Assembly (NCBI RefSeq): GCF_001183985.1
Contig: NZ_LFZW01000001.1
Coordinates: 3,462,059-3,526,058, forward strand
Direction: 5' to 3'
DNA length: 64,000 nt
Origin: Peribacillus loiseleuriae
GTDB taxonomy: Bacteria > Bacillota > Bacilli > Bacillales > DSM-1321
The notes beneath the pieces were generated by a model. The model saw only the letters and a list, made by a program, of their open reading frames with translations, searched no databases and had not been told where the DNA came from. The position numbers and the translations under genes are program-made. Positions within the stretch are counted from its first letter, which is position 1, and every line of letters starts with the position of its first letter. Shown here piece after piece: positions 19,340 through 28,077 of this stretch.

Positions 19340-19898
19340 ACGACCCATTCCCTTCCATATATTCCCACACTTGATCAGGAACTAAATAACGAATGGTTTT
19401 CCTTTGCTTGACCCGTTCCCTGATTAAAGAGGATGAAATAAGCATCTCAGGAATATCTACTATCTCAACAGGATAATGTGTAGAAACCTCATACCCTGGC
19501 CGCTTGACGCCAACAAAGGTAACAAGCTCAACCAGCTCATCAATTCGATGCCAGTTTGGTAAATATTCAATCATATCTGCACCAATGATAAAGTAAAATT
19601 CTGTATTCGGCTCACGATCTAAGAGGACTTGTATCGTATCAAACGTATAAGACGTACCTTTTCGTTCTAACTCGATCGTTTCTAGTAAAAATGACGGGTG
19701 AGAGTCAATCGCAAGCTTAAGCATTGCAACACGATCATCATCCGGAACATCGTCTGTTTTTATTTTATGCGGCGGTGTGTAATTGGGCATAAATCTGATT
19801 TCATCCAGTTTTAATGCATCTAGCACCTCGTTCGCAATAATCAGGTGGGCAATATGTGGCGGGTTAAATGTACCGCCAAGGATTCCGACCTTTTTCAT
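19329..19898 (-). CDS. nadD: Nicotinate-nucleotide adenylyltransferase
   Basis: Makes deamido-NAD from nicotinate mononucleotide and ATP in NAD synthesis. The 189 residues begin MKKVGILGGTFNPPHIAHL; the nucleotidyltransferase motif reads HIAH (15-18) where many homologs have HxGH, a mild variant. The C-terminal ISSSLIRERV matches the ISSTxIR motif. I chose the ATG at 19898; a TTG two codons upstream overlaps the yqeI stop (TTGA) and is possible, since no strong ribosome site is visible for either. The 3' end overlaps yqeK. Confidence 0.94.
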   Translation of the reverse strand: MKKVGILGGTFNPPHIAHLIIANEVLDALKLDEIRFMPNYTPPHKIKTDDVPDDDRVAMLKLAIDSHPSFLLETIELERKGTSYTFDTIQVLLDREPNTEFYFIIGADMIEYLPNWHRIDELVELVTFVGVKRPGYEVSTHYPVEIVDIPEMLISSSLIRERVKQRKTIRYLVPDQVWEYMEGNGSYET

Positions 19899-19900
19899 AC

Positions 19901-20191
19901 TCAAGGCAGCTTGATTTGTTTATTTTCTCTAGATTCTTTGTACAACACAATCGTATTTCCAATGATTTGTACAAGCTCTGCACGCGCTCCCTTTGATAGA
20001 GCAACACCAACATCATCTCGGTCTTCATCACAGTTTTGCAGAACACTCACTTTGATTAATTCCCGAACTTCTAATGCTTCACCAATCTGTTTAATCAGAT
20101 TGGCATTGACGCCACCTTTCCCAACTTGAAAAATCGGATTAAGATGATGTGCCTTTGCACGTAAAAATCGTTTTTGTTTACCTGTAAGCAT
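19901..20191 (-). CDS. yqeI: YhbY/YqeI RNA-binding protein (CRM domain)
   Basis: A 96-residue CRS1-YhbY (CRM) domain protein that binds RNA and associates with large-subunit precursors in bacteria. The sequence shows LTGKQKRFLRAKAH, the GKGGVN loop and the C-terminal IGNTIVLYKES strand. AGGAGGAAAATAA precedes the ATG, which directly follows the aroE stop codon with no gap. Neighbours rsfS and yqeH are also ribosome-assembly factors, supporting that role. Confidence 0.93.
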   Translation of the reverse strand: MLTGKQKRFLRAKAHHLNPIFQVGKGGVNANLIKQIGEALEVRELIKVSVLQNCDEDRDDVGVALSKGARAELVQIIGNTIVLYKESRENKQIKLP

Positions 20192-21025
20192 TTATTTTCC
20201 TCCTAATGTCGTTCGCATGATGTTTTTCATTCTTGTTGTATCCGGAGTAATCCCTGTCCAGATTTGAAAAGCTAAAGCAGCCTGATAGACCAACATGTCC
20301 AATCCGTTTTGAACGTCAGCACCTTTTTGCTTTGCTTCTTTTAACAGCTTTGTTTCCAGTGGGTTATATATAATATCACTCACAAACGAACCCTCTGATA
20401 AATTTCGAATGCTAAATGGCATTGCATCCTGATGGGGACTCATTCCAGCAGAGGTCGTTTGAATAATCACATCATATTCTGCTAGCTTCTCTTCTGCCTG
20501 TACGAGCGTTAGAGCAGCTGATTGTTTCTCAAATGGACAATCCGCTATTAGCGCTTCCGCCTTTTCTAAAGTCCGATTCGTTATATCAACGGAGACCGTA
20601 CCGTGCGAAAGCAGCGTAAAGTAGATGGCACGTGCTGCGCCACCAGCTCCAATTACTAAGATTTTCTTTTCTGTTAGATTTGAGATTTGATCAGATAACG
20701 CCTTATAAAAACCCATTGCATCTGTATTATACCCTATATACTTGCCATCTTGATAAGAAACGGTGTTGACTGCACCAATTGTAGCAGCAAGCTCATCTAC
20801 CTCGTCAAGATAGGGAATAATGGTCGTTTTATGTGGAATGGTGATATTAAAGCCTGCAATACCAATCGCTTTCATTCCTTTTACCGCATCGTTCAAGTTT
20901 TCTGGCGTTATATGGAATGGATGATAAATACAATCTAGTTCTTGATGAGCAAAAGCATCGTTTTGAATCGCTGGTGATATCGAATGCGCAATCGGGTCCC
21001 CTATAACTCCGTAGATTTTCTTCAT
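20192..21025 (-). CDS. aroE: Shikimate dehydrogenase (NADP+)
   Basis: Reduces 3-dehydroshikimate to shikimate in aromatic amino acid synthesis. The 277 residues contain the substrate-binding SHSISP-type motif (AHSISPAIQN, 13-22), NITIPHK with catalytic Lys66, NTDAMGF with catalytic Asp102, and the NADP-binding GAGGAAR (126-132). Length is typical. It lies directly upstream of yqeI and is separated from yqeH by 248 bp, an unusually large gap for this cluster, filled partly by a dispersed repeat. Confidence 0.96.
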   Translation of the reverse strand: MKKIYGVIGDPIAHSISPAIQNDAFAHQELDCIYHPFHITPENLNDAVKGMKAIGIAGFNITIPHKTTIIPYLDEVDELAATIGAVNTVSYQDGKYIGYNTDAMGFYKALSDQISNLTEKKILVIGAGGAARAIYFTLLSHGTVSVDITNRTLEKAEALIADCPFEKQSAALTLVQAEEKLAEYDVIIQTTSAGMSPHQDAMPFSIRNLSEGSFVSDIIYNPLETKLLKEAKQKGADVQNGLDMLVYQAALAFQIWTGITPDTTRMKNIMRTTLGGK

Positions 21026-21062
21026 CCTTTTCCCCTCATTCTCTCTAGTTTATCTAACTAAA

Positions 21063-21127
21063 ATAAAGTGAAACTTCAATCAGTGGGGTTTTCTTCATCC
21101 CCACTGATGGTTATCCCGTTCTAGTGT
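21063..21127. repeat. Dispersed repeat D, copy 2
   Basis: ATAAAGTGAAACTTCAATC followed by AGTGGGG, then ATCCCCACTGATGG: the arms ATCAGTGGGG and CCCCACTGAT form a 10-bp stem. The first half repeats at 4806-4835. It lies between yqeH and aroE and may attenuate transcription. Confidence 0.6.
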
Positions 21128-21273
21128 CGCTAATCCCTTCGCGCAGCATAGATAAAGCGAAACTACGAACTAAGTTCAATGAATCACAGTCTAAATACAC
21201 AGCATCCTTTAATCTTTCATCTGTGTATCTCACCAATCAGACTTTTACGGAATAAATCCTTTCAATTCCTTTG

Positions 21274-22398
21274 TTAAATTAATGATTTTCGTAAAATTAC
21301 ATTAACACCCTTTGGAACATGAGCAACAACTCTTGCACCTGGCTCATTAACTGTTACCCAGCCCAGTCCTGAGAAGACAATGTCCATTTTCCCATCTTTG
21401 ATTGAAAATTCATGAGCGACCAGTTCAGGAAAATCAGCCATACCTTCTCTGCGCGGAGGAGTTAAAAGCTCGCCTGCATGATTTTTATATAATTCATCCG
21501 CTTTTTCAAGCTTTGTGCGGTGGATATTCAACTCATTGGACAAATAGCATGTGAAAGAACGGCGACCACCTGATACATAATCCAATCGAGCTAACCCGCC
21601 AAAGAATAATGTTTGCTCTTCATTAAGCTGATAAATCTTCGGTTTGATTTCTTTTTTCGGTGTAATGAATTTTAAATCACGCTTATCGACATAGTGCGCC
21701 ATTTGATGATGATTAATGATGCCTGGTGTATCTATCAATGCTTTTTCATCATCCAGCGGAATTTCAATAATATCAAGCGTCGTTCCAGGGAAGTGAGATG
21801 TTGTAATCACATCTTCCTCTCCGCTCACTTGTTTGATTAGTCGATTGATGAATGTTGATTTACCAACGTTTGTACAACCAACAACATAAACATCTTTTCC
21901 ATTCCGATACTGTTCGATCGCGGATGCTGCTTCTTGGATTTGCTTACCTTTCTCAGCACTTACCAATAACACATCTACTGGATTTAATCCAAGCTCCCTA
22001 GCAGACTCCTTCATCCAGTGAATCAATCGATTATGCTTTACCGATTTCGGTAACAGGTCTACTTTATTGCCAATCAATAGGACATCATTAGACCCGACAA
22101 AGCGATGTAACCCAGGTAGCCAACTGCCATTAAAATCAAAAATATCTACGATTTTCACGATTAATGAATCGGTTTGACCTACTTGATTCAATATTTTTAA
22201 AAAATCATCATCTGTCAGAGAAACATCCTGAACTTCATTATAATGTTTCAATTTAAAACAGCGTTGGCAAATAATCATTTCTTTATCCAAAGCTGACTTA
22301 GGCGTATATCCCAAAGCTTGCGGGTCTTCGATTTGCACTTTCACTCCACAACCGATACAAGCTAGTTCTTCCTCGTGCATTAATTCTGATCGTTCCAT
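21274..22398 (-). CDS. yqeH: Circularly permuted GTPase YqeH
   Basis: 30S subunit assembly GTPase. The 374 residues start with a zinc finger (Cys14, Cys17, Cys44, Cys47) and then show the GTPase motifs in permuted order: G4 NKVD (111-114), G5-like SAEKG (147-151), G1 GCTNVGKST (174-182), G3 DTPG (222-225). The C-terminal domain binds RNA. AAAGGAATGATAGA precedes the ATG. The start overlaps the end of yqeG by 19 bp, so the two are translationally linked. Confidence 0.96.
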   Translation of the reverse strand: MERSELMHEEELACIGCGVKVQIEDPQALGYTPKSALDKEMIICQRCFKLKHYNEVQDVSLTDDDFLKILNQVGQTDSLIVKIVDIFDFNGSWLPGLHRFVGSNDVLLIGNKVDLLPKSVKHNRLIHWMKESARELGLNPVDVLLVSAEKGKQIQEAASAIEQYRNGKDVYVVGCTNVGKSTFINRLIKQVSGEEDVITTSHFPGTTLDIIEIPLDDEKALIDTPGIINHHQMAHYVDKRDLKFITPKKEIKPKIYQLNEEQTLFFGGLARLDYVSGGRRSFTCYLSNELNIHRTKLEKADELYKNHAGELLTPPRREGMADFPELVAHEFSIKDGKMDIVFSGLGWVTVNEPGARVVAHVPKGVNVILRKSLI

Positions 22399-22901
22399 TC
22401 TATCATTCCTTTTCTTCTGAAAAATGCCAAAATCCGTCTTTCAATTTTTCGGTTAAATTTCGTCCAGAAACCATCTGTCTGTACAACCGGCACGACAAGA
22501 ATCGTATGAAAACCGCCTCTGTTTCCGCCCAGCACATCCGTCATCAACTGATCGCCAATCACTACGGCCTCTTCTCGCTTAATTCCCATTTGCTCAACCG
22601 CTCTGCGAAAAGATCTTCTCATCGGCTTACGTGCAAGAGAAATAAACGGGATCTGAAGGGGATCAGAAAATGATTTCACTCTCGTTTCATTATTATTCGA
22701 TACAATGGTGACTAAAATCCCGTGATCGCGCATGGAATCGAACCACTCAATTAATTTAGGCGTGGCAGAAGGCCTGTCCCATTCCACAAGGGTATTATCT
22801 AAATCTGTAACAATCCCCTTTATGCCTTTTTTCTTCAAGTCTTCAGGCTTTATCTCAAAAATGCTTTTCACATGTTCATTTGGTAAAAATAATTTAAGCA
22901 T
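22380..22901 (-). CDS. yqeG: HAD-superfamily phosphatase YqeG
   Basis: A 173-residue HAD-IIIA phosphatase. The nucleophile motif is DLDNTLVEW (33-41), the motif II serine-asparagine is IVSNNNETR, the conserved lysine is in ARKPMRR and motif III is GDQLMTDVLGGN. The physiological substrate is not established. First gene of the yqeG-yqeM cluster, overlapping yqeH by 19 bp. Its promoter must lie in the divergent gap shared with sda. Confidence 0.92.
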   Translation of the reverse strand: MLKLFLPNEHVKSIFEIKPEDLKKKGIKGIVTDLDNTLVEWDRPSATPKLIEWFDSMRDHGILVTIVSNNNETRVKSFSDPLQIPFISLARKPMRRSFRRAVEQMGIKREEAVVIGDQLMTDVLGGNRGGFHTILVVPVVQTDGFWTKFNRKIERRILAFFRRKGMIEWNDQN

Positions 22902-23151
22902 GATTCACCTCAATCATCTCTCTTGAATTACTGTTCAACTTTTTTCTTGCCATCACTACATATTTCCAAAGAAATCACGTTCTCTTCTTTAGTCTTGCCG
23001 TAAAGTTCCATCATAATATAAAAAAGCAGCTCTGGAAAGCAGCAAACCTAATGAATTTCTCTATTGCATGACGATTTACTTTCCGTCCATCCTATTCATA
23101 TTTTACGTATATTCCTAAAAACATTTCGACAATTTCTTCATTTATTTTCAT

Positions 23152-23249
23152 TGTGGATAAAGTTATACACATTATCCCCTTAGAACCGCACACCAAACAA
23201 TCATTTATAAACAAAGTACCCACAACTTATCCACGCCCATTGTGGATAA
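23152..23249. promoter_or_regulatory. DnaA-box cluster upstream of sda
   Basis: Four 9-mers fit TTATNCACA within 100 bp: TGTGGATAA (23152-23160, minus), TTATACACA (23163-23171, plus), TTATCCACG (23227-23235, one mismatch) and TGTGGATAA (23241-23249, minus). B. subtilis sda is activated by DnaA through such boxes, so this is the probable DnaA-responsive control region. Confidence 0.85.
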
Positions 23250-23382
23250 CAAGAACGATTGTTCTCGATTTCCTTTTCTGGTAAGGTATGACTATACCAT
23301 AGATCACTTACCACTATATGCATGTGAAATAATTTTTATTCCTAGGAAAAAAATTGGAGGTGACCTGCCTTAGGGCATGCCA

Positions 23383-23526
23383 ATGAATAAACTATCAGAT
23401 GATTTATTAATCGAAGCTTATTTCAAAGCCATAAAACTGAAGTTAGGTTCAGACTTTATCACTTTAATCGAAACAGAAATCCAACGAAGATCGTTAACCC
23501 ACAAAATTAGAGGTTCGTTAGCATAA
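23383..23526 (+). CDS. sda: Sporulation checkpoint inhibitor Sda
   Basis: A 47-residue antikinase that blocks KinA and thereby Spo0A phosphorylation when replication is perturbed. The sequence [20 protein letters not shown], then [15 protein letters not shown], matches the helical hairpin of B. subtilis Sda. An in-frame ATG two codons upstream (23377) is also possible. GGAGGTGA at 23356-23363 is 13-19 nt away from the candidate starts, unusually far, so initiation may use TTAGGG closer in. The DnaA boxes upstream and the position beside yqeG fit B. subtilis. Confidence 0.9.
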   Translation: MNKLSDDLLIEAYFKAIKLKLGSDFITLIETEIQRRSLTHKIRGSLA

Positions 23527-23546
23527 TAGATACAAAGGATGTTTCA

Positions 23547-23638
23547 AAGAAGGTCTGACCTCACGCTCTATACGCAGTTTCTTGTGTCATTTACACTTCA
23601 TATGAGCAAGGTATAGTAGAGTTGGGGGCTGACCCTTT
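23547..23638. repeat. Palindrome family A, copy 3
   Basis: Begins AAGAAGGTCTGACCTCACGC and ends GGGGGCTGACCCTTT. Its halves match the reverse complement of copy 2 (CTCACGCTCTATAC..GTTTCTTGTGTCATTTACAC), so it is the same element inverted. It lies between convergent sda and psd. Confidence 0.7.
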
Positions 23639-23658
23639 CGTTACGGGACGCCCTCTTC

Positions 23659-24450
23659 TCATCTCATTATCGTCCCAATTCGTTCTCCAACCTTCACTTC
23701 TTTTGGAACAATCAAATCTTCTTGTAATTCGAAACTTCCTTTTTCAAAAAGCAGCACAACCGTTGAACCAAAGCTGAAATAAGCAAATTCCTGACCTTTT
23801 TTTAATTGATTAGCTTCGTCTGATATGACGATGGAGTTCACAAACATCGCACCTACCTTTACAACGGCTACATGCGATGAATGATGCTGGACCTCGGTGA
23901 TATTTCGATAATTCTTGGATAAAGGAGCACGGCCATATTGCATGCCCAGCCGATTAACTGGATAGGATTTCTCCCCTTTAATCCACCGTTTCGTAACATC
24001 TCCTGATATGGGTGCATGAATACGATGATAATGGCTCGGACTTAAGTAGAGGACGGCAAAGCTTCCACCAACATACTTCACGAAAACAGCTGCGTCATCT
24101 AGCATTTCCTCGATTGAATACGTTTTTCCTTTGACCACAATCGCTTTATCCTCAGTGATTAAACCATACTCACTGAAAACCCCATCCACAGGACTAACGA
24201 CAGAATTGGGTTCAGTATCAATCACTCTTACTCCCTTTTTTAGCCTTCGCGTAAATAAATCATGAAGAGTGGGATAAGTTGTAACATTCTGCTCACTTTC
24301 CTGCTGATTAATTTGAAAGATTTTCACATAAGAAGGAATAACCGCACGGCTCTTTGTAGATTGACTAAATTTCCGCAAAGCACCTGAAGTAATTCTTCCA
24401 TTTGTTAACTCAATAAATAGACGATATAAAGATTGATACAAATACAACAC
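23659..24450 (-). CDS. psd: Phosphatidylserine decarboxylase proenzyme
   Basis: Converts phosphatidylserine to phosphatidylethanolamine at the membrane. The 263-residue proenzyme has the self-cleavage motif FGST with the predicted break at Gly228-Ser229, giving the pyruvoyl group on the small alpha chain. SPVDGVFSEYG and SPSHYHRIHAP, typical of the family, are intact. The next step upstream in the pathway, pssA, is divergently transcribed 107 bp away; the two enzymes act in sequence. Confidence 0.95.
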   Translation of the reverse strand: MLYLYQSLYRLFIELTNGRITSGALRKFSQSTKSRAVIPSYVKIFQINQQESEQNVTTYPTLHDLFTRRLKKGVRVIDTEPNSVVSPVDGVFSEYGLITEDKAIVVKGKTYSIEEMLDDAAVFVKYVGGSFAVLYLSPSHYHRIHAPISGDVTKRWIKGEKSYPVNRLGMQYGRAPLSKNYRNITEVQHHSSHVAVVKVGAMFVNSIVISDEANQLKKGQEFAYFSFGSTVVLLFEKGSFELQEDLIVPKEVKVGERIGTIMR

Positions 24451-24556
24451 ACCACCGTTTGTTAAATAATAGAAATTACTCTTGCATAAATTGTACCAGA
24501 AATAATATGATTATATAATCAATACTTATTAAAAATACAGGAAGGGAGTGAATGAA

Positions 24557-25096
24557 TTGTTTTTCCTGCATGCTTTGGATCTTACGTTAAAAAAATTGAA
24601 AGCACAAACGGCAAATATTATCACCCTTCTAAATTTATCGCTTGGCGGATTTGCCATTATAGCTCTTTTAACAAATCAGTTGAACCTTAGTCTTCTTTTA
24701 ATCTTTCTAGCCGCTTTCGCTGACCGCTTCGATGGAATGATTGCAAGAAAATTTAATATTGAATCGGCGTTAGGCAAACAACTCGACTCTATGTGTGATA
24801 TTATCTCATTTGGCGTTGCTCCAGCCCTACTTCTATATCAAGGAATCATTTTTGAATTTGGAGCACCAGGCAGTTTCTTCACTGTTTTTTATATTGGTTG
24901 CGGAGCTTTTAGGCTAGCTCGTTTTAATATTAGTGAAAACAATGGCTATTTTACCGGATTGCCGATTACGGTAGCTGGGTGCCTATTGACATTAAGCTTC
25001 CTCGTGGTTCAGCACGCCCCGCCCGTATTTTTCTTATTCTTCATGATTATATTATCTTTACTCATGATCAGTCCATTTAAACTTAAAAAAGTCTAG
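24557..25096 (+). CDS. pssA: CDP-diacylglycerol-serine O-phosphatidyltransferase
   Basis: Makes phosphatidylserine from CDP-diacylglycerol and serine. The CDP-alcohol transferase signature DGx2ARx8Gx3Dx3D is complete (Asp59-Gly60, Ala63-Arg64, Gly73, Asp77, Asp81), with multiple membrane helices around it. I chose the TTG at 24557 because AAGGGAG lies 8 nt before it; a GTG at 24548 overlaps the site. The 179-residue length is normal. Divergent from psd, which uses its product. Confidence 0.92.
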   Translation: MFFLHALDLTLKKLKAQTANIITLLNLSLGGFAIIALLTNQLNLSLLLIFLAAFADRFDGMIARKFNIESALGKQLDSMCDIISFGVAPALLLYQGIIFEFGAPGSFFTVFYIGCGAFRLARFNISENNGYFTGLPITVAGCLLTLSFLVVQHAPPVFFLFFMIILSLLMISPFKLKKV

Positions 25097-25113
25097 AACA
25101 ATATTAAGAGGTT

Positions 25114-25317
25114 GTTCAAAAAGTCCGGTAAAAAAGCTTGTGAATTGTGTCATCGCTCATGAATGACCTTCTGTTAAAATCGCGCACGTCATGACGCGCA
25201 ACACAAAAGTCAGTACATCCCGTGCAAGTTCGGTAAAAAACGTTACTGCATACACACGATAGGTTTGAGACGATCGCTCGCAGAACTTCTCGGCTCTTTT
25301 TATCCTCCTTTTTGAAC
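25114..25317. repeat. MITE-like element B, copy 2
   Basis: A 204-bp version with ends GTTCAAAAAGTCCGG and CCTTTTTGAAC. The outer parts match the 86-bp copy at 18688; about 120 bp of extra internal sequence is present (25150-25275). No transposase is encoded. It lies just after pssA. Confidence 0.7.
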
Positions 25318-25358
25318 ACGTACTTCCTTTCTTAATCTTCCTTTCTTAATCATAGAAC

Positions 25359-25448
25359 AAAAGGGCCTGCTCCCGAATTCCGATATACAATTCAAATTTA
25401 GCGATATAGCTCTAAACTGTATATAGGATGCGAGGTTAGCCCCTTCTT
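25359..25448. repeat. Palindrome family A, copy 4 (degenerate)
   Basis: AAAAGGGCCTGCTCCCG at the left and CGAGGTTAGCCCCTTCTT at the right, with internal CGATATA and GCGATATAG segments. It lies between convergent pssA and the M3 peptidase gene. Membership of the family is weaker than for copies 2, 3 and 8. Confidence 0.5.
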
Positions 25449-25460
25449 ATGTTACCTTTG

Positions 25461-27269
25461 TTATGCTTGTTTCACCAACGGATCCGTCAATTCAAAAAAT
25501 TCCTCAATATCTTTCAAACATGTACCAACAGCATCTTTCCAGAATTCACGCCTTGCTATGTCTACGCCTAAATGTTTGCTTGCCAATTCTTCAACCCGCA
25601 TTGAACCCGTATCTTTTAGCAGGGCGATATACTTCTCTTCAAACCCTTTCCCTTCTTTTTGCGCTTTCGCATAAATGCCTAGCGAGAATAAATATCCGAA
25701 TGTGTAAGGGAAATTATAAAACGGAACGCTCGTAATATAGAAATGAAGCTTGGATGCCCAGAATGTCGGGTGATATTCACTTAATGCCTCTCCATACGCT
25801 TCTTTTTGGGCATCAATCATCAAATCATTCAGTTTAGCACTACTTACCATACCTTGTTTTCGTTCCTCGTAAAAACGTGTCTCAAATAGAAAACGCGCAT
25901 GAATATTCATTAATAAAGCAACAGTACGCTGAATTTTGTCTTCCAAAAGAGAAATACGTTCCTCCTCAGACTTTGCTTCTTTTACGGAAGCATCCGCGAC
26001 AATCATTTCAGCAAATGTAGAAGCCGTTTCCGCAACATTCATCGCATACGCGCGGTTTAATGTATGTGTATCTTTTAGCGCATATGAATGGAAGGCATGT
26101 CCCAATTCATGAGCTAAGGTTGATATATTAGATGGCGTTCCGGAATACGTCATGAAAATCCGGGATTGACCAGATACAGGAAACCCCGTGCAAAATCCAC
26201 CTGGGCGTTTATTCGGACGATCTTCCGCTTCGATCCATCCTTCTTCAAACGCTTTTTTCGTAAAGCCCTCTAACTCACTGCTAAACTTCCCAAAATGCTT
26301 TAGAATAAATTCAGCACCTTCCTGATAACTCATGACACTCGTTTCAGCAGAAGTTGTAATTGGTGCATCCATGTCAGACCAGCTTAATTTTTCGACACCG
26401 AGCAGTTCTGCTTTTCGTTTCAGGAATCGGACAAGCGGCTCTTTATGTTCCGCTATCACGGACCACATACTATCCAATGTTTCTTTTGACATCCGATTTA
26501 TTTCGAGTGGTTCTTTATGTACGTCTTTCCAGCCTCGCTTTTCGTAAACACTTAAGCGAAATCCAGCAAGATGGTTTAACGCTTTAGCCAATATCTCGCT
26601 ATGTTCTTCCCAAGCATGTTCCCATGCAGCAAAAATGCGCTTGCGTACATCTTGATTAGGATCTGAAAATTTATTAGCTGCCTGCCCTACAGATAATTGC
26701 TTCATTTTCCCATTTTCCTCAAATGGGATGTGAATCGTACTGACAATCGTATCATACAGTTGGCTCCAGCCATGATATCCGTCCACTGCCAATGCATTAA
26801 TTAATGATTCTTCTTCTACCGAAAGCTTCTCCATCGCACGCTCACGACGTTCATTCAGTATGTATTTTAATTCTTTTAACGGTTCTTTTTTTAGTACGTT
26901 TTGGAAAAACTCCTCATCCAGAGCGACAAGTTTCTGATCGAACTTCGTTAATGCATTCTGGAAGATGGCACTTTGCTTCGTTATTTGACCACGTAATTCA
27001 TTCGCTTTCTTATCTTTAACATCTTGCGCCTCTAGGCAGCTAACAAACGCTCCTGCTTGACGCATTTTTTTACCGGATTGTTCAAATAATTCCATAGCAC
27101 TTTCAAGCAAATGCTGATCCTGTTCTACAGATTTCACCTTCCAGCCACTTACTAAAGTATCAAATTCGCCTACATCTATTCGTAATTGATCCAAAAAAGC
27201 GGCGAATTCCTGTGAAGCGCTTCCACCCTTAAAAAACACATCTATATCCCAAGTTAACGGATATGCCAT
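25461..27269 (-). CDS. M3 family oligoendopeptidase (PepF-like)
   Basis: Cytosolic zinc metallopeptidase cleaving short peptides. The 602-residue protein has the active-site helix HELGHAFHSYAL (HExxH at about 386-390) and the third zinc-ligand helix NVAETASTFAEMI, in the usual M3 spacing. FRLSVYEKRGW and PFYNFPYTFGYLFSLG are typical of the oligoendopeptidase F branch. The natural substrates are unknown. AAGGAGGTTGGGTCT precedes the ATG. It stands alone between a repeat and a short gene on the opposite strand. Confidence 0.9.
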   Translation of the reverse strand: MAYPLTWDIDVFFKGGSASQEFAAFLDQLRIDVGEFDTLVSGWKVKSVEQDQHLLESAMELFEQSGKKMRQAGAFVSCLEAQDVKDKKANELRGQITKQSAIFQNALTKFDQKLVALDEEFFQNVLKKEPLKELKYILNERRERAMEKLSVEEESLINALAVDGYHGWSQLYDTIVSTIHIPFEENGKMKQLSVGQAANKFSDPNQDVRKRIFAAWEHAWEEHSEILAKALNHLAGFRLSVYEKRGWKDVHKEPLEINRMSKETLDSMWSVIAEHKEPLVRFLKRKAELLGVEKLSWSDMDAPITTSAETSVMSYQEGAEFILKHFGKFSSELEGFTKKAFEEGWIEAEDRPNKRPGGFCTGFPVSGQSRIFMTYSGTPSNISTLAHELGHAFHSYALKDTHTLNRAYAMNVAETASTFAEMIVADASVKEAKSEEERISLLEDKIQRTVALLMNIHARFLFETRFYEERKQGMVSSAKLNDLMIDAQKEAYGEALSEYHPTFWASKLHFYITSVPFYNFPYTFGYLFSLGIYAKAQKEGKGFEEKYIALLKDTGSMRVEELASKHLGVDIARREFWKDAVGTCLKDIEEFFELTDPLVKQA

Positions 27270-27488
27270 AGACCCAACCTCCTTCTTTTTGATACTTCCA
27301 TTATAGAGAATTTTCCAGAATTATTCTAACTTAAAGGTGGAATTTTGCCACTACATGACATATTTTAGTGAAAAGTGCCGATATTCACTTAAACCTTCTT
27401 ATGGAAATTGTCTATTTTTCTTTCTAGCATTCATGAAAAATCGTGGTATGATAGTTATTATTCAAAAGGAAAAGGGGGGTGGGTTACA

Positions 27489-27836
27489 GTGAAAAGATTA
27501 TCCGTACTCATACTCGCCTTGATTTTACTCGGAAGCATTCAACATTCTGCAGCTAGTAAAATCCATGGGGGACTCACAGCACCCAGCCTTTTCACACACA
27601 AGCATTTCAAAATGGTTGAAGAAGACACCACAGTAGCTGCCGAAGTTCAGATTGAAGCAATGCAGTTTATACCTGATTTCAGCTTAATAGATCTTGCTGC
27701 AGTTGTTCTACTCATACTGACGATGTTTCTCTACAGCATATCCTTTATTAAGCTCGTACGACGGCATATCCTACACGGTCCCGTCTTTTACAGATCGAAT
27801 TATCTCATTTTAACTCCTTCATTTTTTATTAGATAA
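27489..27836 (+). CDS. Unrecognised small membrane protein
   Basis: A 115-residue protein I do not recognise. The GTG start at 27489 follows AAAGGGGGGTGGGTTACA. It has a signal-like hydrophobic N-terminus (about 5-18, with a possible Ala-Ala-Ser cleavage region near 21-23), a polar middle and a transmembrane helix (about 67-88, LIDLAAVVLLILTMFLYSIS), then a basic tail with RRH at 91-93. It precedes a second small membrane protein by 25 bp, and a strong terminator closes the pair. Expression in sporulation is possible given the neighbouring sigK but not shown. Confidence 0.6.
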   Translation: MKRLSVLILALILLGSIQHSAASKIHGGLTAPSLFTHKHFKMVEEDTTVAAEVQIEAMQFIPDFSLIDLAAVVLLILTMFLYSISFIKLVRRHILHGPVFYRSNYLILTPSFFIR

Positions 27837-27861
27837 AATAAAAAAAGAGGGAGTGGACGAA

Positions 27862-27975
27862 ATGGTATTTCGTTTCATTATGATAGCTCTATTTTCATTG
27901 ACCGCATCTAGATTATTCCTTTATCAAGGCACTGAAATCTACCATGCCATCGTTGAAATGTTTAAAACCAAATAA
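27862..27975 (+). CDS. Unrecognised 37-residue membrane peptide
   Basis: MVFRFIMIALFSLTASRLFL, then a polar region ending VEMFKTK. It is preceded by AGAGGGAGTGGACGAA in good position and follows the preceding membrane-protein gene by 25 bp on the same strand. A 13-bp terminator stem starts 8 bp after its stop. The ribosome site and terminator support a real gene; the function is unknown. Confidence 0.6.
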   Translation: MVFRFIMIALFSLTASRLFLYQGTEIYHAIVEMFKTK

Positions 27976-27982
27976 ACGAGCT

Positions 27983-28020
27983 ACAGAGCGTGAAGTAAAT
28001 GCTTCACGCTCTGTTTATTT
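27983..28020 (+). terminator. Terminator of the two small membrane-protein genes
   Basis: ACAGAGCGTGAAG (27983-27995) and CTTCACGCTCTGT (28002-28014) form a 13-bp perfect stem with loop TAAATG, followed by TTATTTTTTA. Confidence 0.85.
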
Positions 28021-28077
28021 TTTATGTTATACATCAAATGTTCTAAATACCAACAAGCACCAACAGCTTATCTTCAT

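Noticed and set aside
25116-25319. Open frame over MITE-like copy 2
   Set aside because: Coincides with the repeat boundaries; the sequence has no protein-like pattern.
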